Shown piece after piece: positions 57,590-64,000 of a stretch of 64,000 nucleotides of DNA. The notes under the pieces were generated by a model, which made no database searches, had not been told where the DNA came from, and was given only the letters and a program-made list of their open reading frames with translations. Where the stretch lies: assembly GCF_001514285.1 (NCBI RefSeq), contig NZ_KQ949025.1, positions 667,966-731,965 on the forward strand, in the 5' to 3' direction. Position 1 is the first letter of the stretch, and every line of letters starts with the position of its first letter. Origin of the DNA: Streptomyces sp. DSM 15324. GTDB taxonomy: Bacteria > Actinomycetota > Actinomycetes > Streptomycetales > Streptomycetaceae. The position numbers and the translations under genes are program-made.

Positions 57590-59160
57590 CGGGTGCCTCC
57601 TGCGAGGAGCTGCTGCACGGCCGGGTCGGTCAGGCCGAGGAGGGTCTTCGGCCACAGGCCGGCTACGACGGTGAGGACGACGAGCGGGGTCCAGGCCGCG
57701 AACTCGTACGACTGGACGTCGGTGAGCTTCGGCGCGTCCTGCGGGTGGGCGCCCATGCAGACGCGGCGGACGACGACGAGCAGGTAGGCGGCCGTGAGCA
57801 GGGTGCCGAACGCGGCGATCGCGGTGAAGGTGAGGAAGGCGGGGCGGCTGAGGCCGGCCGCGGGGTCGAACGCGCCGAACATGGCGAGCATCTCGCCCCA
57901 GAATCCGGCGAGGCCGGGCAGGCCCAGGGAGGCGACGGCGGCGAAGGCGAGCAGTCCGCCGAGGCGGGGTGCCTTGCCGTAGAGCGCGGCGCCGGTCTGT
58001 TCGGCGAGGGCGTCCAGGTCGGTGCTGCCGGTGCGGTCCTTCAGGGCGCCGACCAGGAAGAAGAGCAGGCCGGTGATGAGGCCGTGGGCGATGTTGGCGA
58101 ACAGGGCGCCGTTCACGCCGGTCGGGGTGGTGGAGGCGATGCCGAGCAGGACGAAGCCCATGTGGCCGACGGAGGAGTAGGCGATGAGGCGCTTGAGGTC
58201 GCCCTTGGCGCCCTGTTTGGCCAGGGCGAGGCAGGCCAGGGAGCCGTAGATGATGCCGACGACGGCGAAGGCCGCGAGGTAGGGCGCGAAGGTGTGGAAG
58301 CCGTCGGGCGCGACCGGCAGGAGGATCCGGACGAAACCGTACGTACCCATCTTCAGCAGGACACCGGCCAGCAGGACCGAACCGACCGTCGGGGCGGCGG
58401 TGTGGGCGTCGGGGAGCCAGCTGTGCAGGGGCCACATCGGGGTCTTCACGGCGAGCCCGATCCCGATCGCCAGAACCGCGATGACCTGCACGGACGTGCT
58501 CAGCGACCGGCCGTTGTCAGTGGCGAGTGCGACCATGTCGAAGGTGCCCGCCTTGATGCCGATCAGGAGCAGGCCGAGCAGCATGACCACGGATCCGAGC
58601 AGCGTGAACAGGATGAACTTCATCGCAGCCCAGGCCCGGCCCTCGCCGCCCCAGCGGGCGATGAGGAAGTACATCGGGATCAGGACCGTCTCGAAGGCGA
58701 GGAAGAACAGCAGCAGGTCGAGGACGGCGAAGGTCGCGAGGGTGCCGGACTCGAGGACGAGCAGCAGCGCGACGAAGGCCTTCGGGGTCGGCCCCGAGGG
58801 TGTCCTGAAGTACGAGTAGAGCGCGCAGAGGAAGGTCAGCAGCGCGGTCAGGACCACGAGGGGGAGGGAGATGCCGTCGATGCCGAGGTGGATGCGCACG
58901 TCGAGTGCCGGGATCCAGCTGATGTCCGTGCTCGCCTGCATCGTCGACGGGTGGTCGTGGTCGAAGCCGAGCGCGAGGACGATCGCGGCGAGCAGGATCA
59001 CGCCAGTGACCGTGACGCCGTGCCGGAGCACGGCCTGCTCGGGTGACTTCCCCTTCAGTCCGGGCGGGGCGGGCAGCAGGGCGGCGGCGGCGCCGAGGAG
59101 CGGGCCGACGACGACGAACGCCAGAAGGAACTGCATCACGGACTCGTTGATATCGATCAC
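57586..59160 (-). CDS. nuoM: NADH-quinone oxidoreductase subunit M
   Basis: A 524-residue antiporter-like complex I subunit. Motifs include FFLAFETVLIPMYFLIARWG with the conserved Glu, MKFILFTLLGSVVMLLGLLL, and VKTPMWPLHSWLPDAHTAAP with the pump Lys/His region. GTG 59160 lies 6 bases after the nuoL stop; the ribosome-binding site is weak, so GTG 59139 or nearby starts are possible. Confidence 0.95.
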   Translation of the reverse strand: MIDINESVMQFLLAFVVVGPLLGAAAALLPAPPGLKGKSPEQAVLRHGVTVTGVILLAAIVLALGFDHDHPSTMQASTDISWIPALDVRIHLGIDGISLPLVVLTALLTFLCALYSYFRTPSGPTPKAFVALLLVLESGTLATFAVLDLLLFFLAFETVLIPMYFLIARWGGEGRAWAAMKFILFTLLGSVVMLLGLLLIGIKAGTFDMVALATDNGRSLSTSVQVIAVLAIGIGLAVKTPMWPLHSWLPDAHTAAPTVGSVLLAGVLLKMGTYGFVRILLPVAPDGFHTFAPYLAAFAVVGIIYGSLACLALAKQGAKGDLKRLIAYSSVGHMGFVLLGIASTTPTGVNGALFANIAHGLITGLLFFLVGALKDRTGSTDLDALAEQTGAALYGKAPRLGGLLAFAAVASLGLPGLAGFWGEMLAMFGAFDPAAGLSRPAFLTFTAIAAFGTLLTAAYLLVVVRRVCMGAHPQDAPKLTDVQSYEFAAWTPLVVLTVVAGLWPKTLLGLTDPAVQQLLAGGTR

Positions 59161-59166
59161 GCCTGC

Positions 59167-61161
59167 TCACGCTCCCGAGGCGACGAGAAGGACGGCGACC
59201 GCCAGGACGACGGTGCCGGCGAGCAGCGCGCTCACATAGGTCTGGACGTTGCCGGTCTGGGCGCGCCGTACGGCCGCGCCGAGCCAGCGGGGCAGGGCGC
59301 CCGCGCCGCGTACGTAGGTGTCGACGACCTCGCGGTCGAGGAACCGCACGAGGTCGGCGCCGCCCTGGACGGGGCGGACGAACAGCGCCGCGTAGACGGC
59401 GTCGAGGTGGAAGCCGACGGCCGCGTGCCGGTACAGCGGGCCGAGCAGCAGCCGCCCGGGGTCGGCCGGGTCGGGTGCCGAGGCCAGGTCGCCGTAGGCG
59501 GGGGCGTGGGTCGCGATGGCCTCGGCCTCGACCTGGCCCGCGTCGCCCTCGGGGTGCGCGGCGACCGCGCCCAGGGGGGCGACGGCCGTGAGGGGCCTGA
59601 GGTGGCGCCAGGCGGCGTACGCGAGGAGCGCGCCGGCCAGGGCCACGCCCGTGCCGACCACGGAGGTGGTGACGGTCGGGGCGAGGCCGTTGCCGTCGAA
59701 CCAGCCGGGGAGCGTGCTGTAGGCGAGCGCGCCGAGGCCGAGGGAGGGGACGGCGAGGACCCAGAGCACGACGGTCATGCTCAGCGGCTGGCGGCCGTGG
59801 TCGGGGGCCTCGGCGCCCCGGCCGTGGAAGGCGAGCAGCCACAGCCGGGTGGCGTAGGCGGCGGTGAGGAGGGCGGTGGTCAGCCCGGCGACGAGGACGA
59901 GCCAGCCGGCGGCGCCGGGGGCGTGCTCGGTGTGGCCGGTGGCCACGTGCTCGGCGGCGCCGAGGACGGACTCCTTGGAGAAGAAGCCGCTGAACGGCGG
60001 GATCGCGGCGAGCGCGAGGAGAGCCACGGTCATCGTCCAGTAGGCGTCCGGGATGCGCTCGCGCAGCCGGCTCGTCCGGGACATCGCGGCGAGCGAGTTG
60101 GTGCCGGCGGCGTGGATGATCACGCCGGCCGCGAGGAACAGCAGGGCCTTGAAGGCGCCGTGCGAGAGGAGGTGGAAGACGGCGGCCGAGCGGTCACCGA
60201 CGGCGAGGGCGCCGGTCATGTAGCCGAGCTGGCCGATCGTCGAGTAGGCGAGGACGCGTTTGATGTCGTCCTGCGCGAGCGCGGCGAGGCCGGAGCCGAC
60301 CATGGTGACGGCGGCCATCACGGCGAGGACGACCATCGCGGCCCGGGAGGCCTCGAAGACGGGGAGGAGCCGGGCGATGAAGTAGACACCGGCGGCGACC
60401 ATCGTCGCGGCGTGGATCAGCGCGGAGACGGGGGTGGGGCCGGCCATCGCGTCGGGGAGCCAGGTGTGCAGCGGGAACTGCGCGGACTTGCCGGCCACGC
60501 CCGCGAGGAGCAGCAGGGCGACGACGGTCGGGTGGTCGAGGCCGCCGTGGGCGACGGCGTCGAGGACCTTGGTGATCTCGAAGGAGCCGGCGTCGGTGGC
60601 GAGGGCGAACAGGCCGATGAGGAACGGGACGTCGCCGAGTTTGGTGACCAGGAAGGCCTTGAGGGAGGCGGCGCGGGCCTCGGGGGTCTCCCAGTAGTGG
60701 CCGACGAGGAAGTAGGAGCAGATGCCCATGACTTCCCAGCCGACCAGCAGCACGATCAGGTCGCCGGTGTAGACGACCAGGAACATCGCGGAGGTGAACA
60801 GGGAGACGAGCGCGGCGTACGAGGGGTAGCGCGGGTCCTCGCGGAGGTAGCCGGTCGAGTAGATCTGCACGCAGGTGGCGACGGTGCCGACCAGCACGGC
60901 CACCAGGGCGGCGAAGCCGTCGACGTACAGGGAGAGCTCGATGGGGACCGAGCCGGTGGGGGTGAGTTCGGTGGCCGCGGTGAGCGCGGCGTCACCGCCC
61001 TGGCGTACGGCGACGACGACGGCCAGGGCCAGGGCGGTCAGGGTCGGCAGGACGGCGAGGGGGCGGACGAACCCGGGGGCGTTGCGCCCGAGGAGCAGTC
61101 CGGCGACCGCGCCCAGGAAGGGCACGAGGGGGACGAGCGCGGCGAGGGTGGTCGTGGTCAC
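59167..61161 (-). CDS. nuoL: NADH-quinone oxidoreductase subunit L
   Basis: NuoL (664 residues) is the distal proton pump with the long lateral helix. GTG 61161 overlaps the nuoK stop (GTGA). Conserved parts are [40 protein letters not shown] and [17 protein letters not shown]. The C-terminal lateral-helix part ends in a membrane anchor ([20 protein letters not shown]). Confidence 0.96.
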   Translation of the reverse strand: MTTTTLAALVPLVPFLGAVAGLLLGRNAPGFVRPLAVLPTLTALALAVVVAVRQGGDAALTAATELTPTGSVPIELSLYVDGFAALVAVLVGTVATCVQIYSTGYLREDPRYPSYAALVSLFTSAMFLVVYTGDLIVLLVGWEVMGICSYFLVGHYWETPEARAASLKAFLVTKLGDVPFLIGLFALATDAGSFEITKVLDAVAHGGLDHPTVVALLLLAGVAGKSAQFPLHTWLPDAMAGPTPVSALIHAATMVAAGVYFIARLLPVFEASRAAMVVLAVMAAVTMVGSGLAALAQDDIKRVLAYSTIGQLGYMTGALAVGDRSAAVFHLLSHGAFKALLFLAAGVIIHAAGTNSLAAMSRTSRLRERIPDAYWTMTVALLALAAIPPFSGFFSKESVLGAAEHVATGHTEHAPGAAGWLVLVAGLTTALLTAAYATRLWLLAFHGRGAEAPDHGRQPLSMTVVLWVLAVPSLGLGALAYSTLPGWFDGNGLAPTVTTSVVGTGVALAGALLAYAAWRHLRPLTAVAPLGAVAAHPEGDAGQVEAEAIATHAPAYGDLASAPDPADPGRLLLGPLYRHAAVGFHLDAVYAALFVRPVQGGADLVRFLDREVVDTYVRGAGALPRWLGAAVRRAQTGNVQTYVSALLAGTVVLAVAVLLVASGA

Positions 61162-61559
61162 GCGGCGGCCTCGGCCTTCTCGGTGCCCGGCCCGGTCCCG
61201 GCGGCGGTGTCGTCGTCGGTGTCGGGGGTGTCGCCCTCGTGGCCCTCGGCGGTGTCGCGGAGCCGGTCGATGTCCGAGGTGCCGCGAGTGCGGTACACGG
61301 CGAGGACGATCGCCAGGCCGATGCCGATCTCGGCGGCGGCGATGGCGATGGTGAACAGGGTCAGGGCCTGGCCGGAGTGCAGGGTCTCCTCGGCGGCCCG
61401 GCTGAGCCAGACGTCGAAGGCGACGAGGTTGAGATTGACGGCGTTGAGCATCAGCTCGACGGACATCAGGACGAGGATCGCGTTCCGGCGGGCGAGGACG
61501 CCGTACAGGCCGGTGCAGAAGAGGAGTGCGGCGAGGACGGCCGGATAGGCGAGGTGCAT
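61158..61559 (-). CDS. nuoK: NADH-quinone oxidoreductase subunit K
   Basis: NuoK is a three-helix membrane subunit. [40 protein letters not shown] with the two conserved Glu-type positions, and [19 protein letters not shown] are canonical. At 133 residues it is longer than the usual 100 because of an acidic Asp/Glu/Thr-rich C-terminal tail (about 100-133). The ATG overlaps the nuoJ stop by one base (TGATG). Confidence 0.95.
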   Translation of the reverse strand: MHLAYPAVLAALLFCTGLYGVLARRNAILVLMSVELMLNAVNLNLVAFDVWLSRAAEETLHSGQALTLFTIAIAAAEIGIGLAIVLAVYRTRGTSDIDRLRDTAEGHEGDTPDTDDDTAAGTGPGTEKAEAAA

Positions 61560-62251
61560 CAGCGGCCGCCTTCCTGTTCGGCCGAGGTGCCGGGGATTTT
61601 TTCGCCACTTTCCGTGATCGACCGGGAACTCTTGGTGACGCCCCGGGCGTTCATGGAGGGAGAGCCGGCATCGGGCTCGGTCTTCGCTCTGCGGGACAGG
61701 ACGATCGCGCCGACCAGGGCCGCGAGGAGGAGGACGGAGAGGGCTTCGAAGGGAAGGACCCAGTTCTGGAAGAGGCTCGCGCCGGTGACCTCGGTGGAGC
61801 CGGCGGCGGGGCCGTCCAGGTCGATCCAGGTGGTGCGGAAGGCGTCGACGACCACCCAGACGAGGGCGGCGGCCGCGGCGACGGCGACCGTCAGGGCGGC
61901 CCAGCGGTTGCCGGAGTCGGCGTCCGGGGAGCGGCCGATGGGGGCCTTGGTGAGCATCAGACCGAAGAGGAGGAGGACGACGACGGAACCGACGTAGATG
62001 AGGACCTGCACCCAGGCGATGAACTCGGCGGTGAGCAGGAGGTATTCGACGGCGAGGCCGCCGAGGGCGACCACCAGCCACAGGGCGGCGTGGACCAGCT
62101 GCCGGGTGGTGACGGTGACCAGGGCGGCGCCCAGGGTGGCCAGGCCGACGAGCACGAACGCGATCTCGACACCGGTCGGGGACAGGAAGCCGTGCGGCGC
62201 CGCCGCCAGGGTGGCCGTGGTGGCGGAGGAGGCGGAGGAGACAGGGGTCAC
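61559..62251 (-). CDS. nuoJ: NADH-quinone oxidoreductase subunit J
   Basis: NuoJ (230 residues, GTG 62251 overlapping the nuoI stop) has five helices. [40 protein letters not shown] and [20 protein letters not shown] are the typical core. The C-terminal soluble tail of about 40 residues is not conserved. Confidence 0.94.
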   Translation of the reverse strand: MTPVSSASSATTATLAAAPHGFLSPTGVEIAFVLVGLATLGAALVTVTTRQLVHAALWLVVALGGLAVEYLLLTAEFIAWVQVLIYVGSVVVLLLFGLMLTKAPIGRSPDADSGNRWAALTVAVAAAAALVWVVVDAFRTTWIDLDGPAAGSTEVTGASLFQNWVLPFEALSVLLLAALVGAIVLSRRAKTEPDAGSPSMNARGVTKSSRSITESGEKIPGTSAEQEGGR

Positions 62252-62832
62252 GACTCCCCTCCCTCGGGCTCGGTGGGCACCGCGGGCTCGGGCTCGGTGG
62301 GCTGTGCCTGGGCGGCGGCCAGTTTCTCCGCCGTCTTGCGGGCGGCGGCGATCTCCTTCGGCTCCTCGGCGGCGGGGTCGAGGGCGGGCGGCGCCGGGAC
62401 CGTCCACATCCACTCGCGCAGCTTGTCGCGCTCATGGGTGAGTTCGCGGATGTCGGTCTCGGCGTACTCGAACTCCGGGGACCAGAACAGGGCGTCGAAA
62501 GGACAGACCTCGATGCAGATACCGCAGTACATGCACAGGGAGAAGTCGATGGCGAAGCGGTCGAGGACGTTGCGGCTGCGCTCGCGGCCGCCCGGCGCGG
62601 CGGGCGGGACCGTCTCCTTGTGGGAGTCGATGTAGATGCACCAGTCGGGGCACTCACGGGCGCAGAGCATGCAGACCGTGCAGTTCTCCTCGAACAGACC
62701 GATCACGCCCCGGGTGCGGGGCGGGAGTTCCGGCTGGGCGTCCGGGTACTGCTCGGTGACGGATTTCCTCGTCATCGTGCGCAGGGTGACGGCCAGGCCC
62801 TTGGCGAGGCCGGAGCCAGGAATGGGGGCCAC
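62248..62832 (-). CDS. nuoI: NADH-quinone oxidoreductase subunit I
   Basis: NuoI carries the N6a/N6b [4Fe-4S] clusters. The 194-residue protein has [15 protein letters not shown] and [18 protein letters not shown], both complete CxxCxxCxxxCP motifs. GTG 62832 overlaps the nuoH stop by one base (TAGTG). The C-terminal 40 residues are Ala/Glu/Pro-rich. Confidence 0.95.
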   Translation of the reverse strand: MAPIPGSGLAKGLAVTLRTMTRKSVTEQYPDAQPELPPRTRGVIGLFEENCTVCMLCARECPDWCIYIDSHKETVPPAAPGGRERSRNVLDRFAIDFSLCMYCGICIEVCPFDALFWSPEFEYAETDIRELTHERDKLREWMWTVPAPPALDPAAEEPKEIAAARKTAEKLAAAQAQPTEPEPAVPTEPEGGES

Positions 62833-63800
62833 TAGGAGATCACCACCTTGACGACGCCGGTGAGGGCGATCTGGGCGAGGGAGAGGGGGACGAGGAGGGT
62901 CCAGGACAGCTTCTGGAGCTGGTCCTCGCGCAGCCGGGGATAGGTGACGCGCAGCCAGATGACGACGAAGGCGAGGACGGCCGTCTTCAGCAGGGTCCAC
63001 ACCCAGCCGAGGCCGTCGGCGCCCCAGGGACCGTGCCAGCCGCCCAGGAAGAGGACGGTGGTCAGGCTGCACAGGACGACGATTCCGGCGTACTCGGCGA
63101 GGAGGAACAGGGCGAACCGCAGGCCGGTGTACTCGGTGTACGCACCGAAGATGATCTCCGAGTCGGCGACGGGCATGTCGAAGGGAGGGCGCTGGAGCTC
63201 GGCGAGGCCGGCGACGAAGAAGACGGTCGCGCCGACGATCTGCCAGGGCAGCCACCACCACTCGAAGGCGTCGACGATGCCGGGCAGGGAGACCGTGCCG
63301 GCCGCCATCGCCACCGAGGCGGCGGTGAGCAGCATCGGGAGTTCGTAGGCGAGGAGCTGCGCGGCCGTGCGCAGACCGCCGAGGAGGGAGAACTTGTTGG
63401 CGCTGGCCCAGCCGGCCATGAGGGAGCCGAGCACGCCTACGCCCATCACGGCGAGCACGAAGAACACGCCCGCGTCCAGGGCCTGGCCGACGGCGCCCTC
63501 ACCGGGGCCGATCGGGATCGCGAGGAGGACGAGGAGGTAGGGCAGGAGGGCGACGGCGGGGGCGAGCTGGAAGATACGGCGGTCCGCGCCCGCGGGGACC
63601 ACGTCCTCCTTCTGCGCGAACTTCACCCCGTCCGCGATGAGCTGGGCCCAGCCGTGGAAGCCGCCCGCGTACATCGGGCCGAGGCGGCCCTGCATATGGG
63701 CCATGACCTTGTGCTCGGTCTGACCGACGATCAGGGGGAAGGTGAGGAAGACGACGAAGACGATCAGGAGTCGCAGGGTGACGTCGAGAACGTCGTTCAC
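62832..63800 (-). CDS. nuoH: NADH-quinone oxidoreductase subunit H
   Basis: NuoH lines the quinone-binding channel. The 322-residue protein has [20 protein letters not shown] and [20 protein letters not shown] at the start, and [20 protein letters not shown] and [20 protein letters not shown] later, all quinone-tunnel signatures. GTG 63800 overlaps the upstream stop (GTGA). Confidence 0.95.
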   Translation of the reverse strand: MNDVLDVTLRLLIVFVVFLTFPLIVGQTEHKVMAHMQGRLGPMYAGGFHGWAQLIADGVKFAQKEDVVPAGADRRIFQLAPAVALLPYLLVLLAIPIGPGEGAVGQALDAGVFFVLAVMGVGVLGSLMAGWASANKFSLLGGLRTAAQLLAYELPMLLTAASVAMAAGTVSLPGIVDAFEWWWLPWQIVGATVFFVAGLAELQRPPFDMPVADSEIIFGAYTEYTGLRFALFLLAEYAGIVVLCSLTTVLFLGGWHGPWGADGLGWVWTLLKTAVLAFVVIWLRVTYPRLREDQLQKLSWTLLVPLSLAQIALTGVVKVVIS

Positions 63801-64000
63801 TGCCGGCCTCCTGACGGGGGTTCGTGGGTGGGGTCTTCGGGGCCGGCCTCACGGTCCGGGCCGGGGGCGGCGCCGGGTTCCGCGGGCGCCTGCTTTGACC
63901 TCGCCTCGGGCTGGGGCGCGGGCTCGGGCTTGGCCTCGGGCTCGGGCTTGGCCTCGGGCTTGGGCTTGGCCTCGGGCTCGGGCTTCTGCTCCAGCTCGGG
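63797..64000 (-). CDS. C-terminal tail of the nuo gene upstream of nuoH (cut by window edge)
   Basis: An open frame runs from the window edge to a TGA overlapping the nuoH start. It encodes 67 residues of low-complexity tail: repeated PEAKPEPEAKP-like units, then a Gly/Pro-rich end ([13 protein letters not shown]). In standard operons the gene before nuoH is nuoG. In the second Streptomyces nuo cluster, which from memory lacks nuoE/F/G, it would be a nuoD homologue. The tail alone cannot decide. Confidence 0.6.
   Translation of the reverse strand, partial: PELEQKPEPEAKPKPEAKPEPEAKPEPAPQPEARSKQAPAEPGAAPGPDREAGPEDPTHEPPSGGRQ

Overview
The window is a Streptomyces (or very close actinomycete) chromosome segment. 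It has high GC content with strong third-position GC bias, many GTG starts and TTG for rpoB, TGA/ATG overlaps, and Streptomyces-type versions of the ribosomal, RpoB (1161 aa), NusG and HtpX proteins. From memory the gene order resembles the S. coelicolor region between the second nuo cluster and the S10 operon, read backwards.

Left half (1-35012), mostly minus strand: the information-processing core. It runs as the S10 operon (rpsJ-rplC-rplD-rplW-rplB-rpsS-rplV-rpsC, last gene cut by the window edge), two secreted/membrane protein genes, the str operon (rpsL-rpsG-fusA-tuf), a small envelope cluster (two glycosyltransferases, a DUF1707 protein, an amidase), rplJ-rplL-rpoB-rpoC, a lipoprotein, rplK-rplA, tRNA-Trp-secE-nusG, then aspC, adenosine deaminase, murB, a HadA/HadB-like pair and tRNA-Thr-tRNA-Met-rpmG. 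Promoters, terminators and a leader hairpin shared by the rpsJ and rpsL operons can be seen.

Middle (35367-39883): a cytosine-deaminase-like amidohydrolase with a degenerate active site, an NAD(P)-binding protein, two small hypotheticals, a secreted peptidoglycan-binding protein and an RTX-repeat protein.

39884-51896 is a 12-kb actinomycete integrative and conjugative element (AICE) inserted in a tRNA-Tyr gene and bounded by 57-bp direct repeats. It carries a GntR repressor translationally coupled to a P-loop kinase, spread genes, a TraB-type translocase, a primase-polymerase with a TTA codon, a P-loop replication protein, xis and int. Its non-coding DNA is unusually rich: three tRNA-like acceptor/T-arm hairpins flank a small gene and a stand-alone RapZ-C-like gene, an 11-copy heptamer array precedes xis, 17-bp repeats lie just inside both ends, and a large hairpin region follows traB.

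Right part (51847-64000): intact tRNA-Tyr, a YajQ-family protein, a GlsB-type membrane protein, a 21-bp triplicate repeat, an APC transporter, htpX-yccF, and a tightly overlapping nuo operon (nuoN-M-L-K-J-I-H, minus strand) whose upstream gene is cut by the window end. The most unusual content is the element's tRNA-like RNA modules next to the RapZ-C protein.
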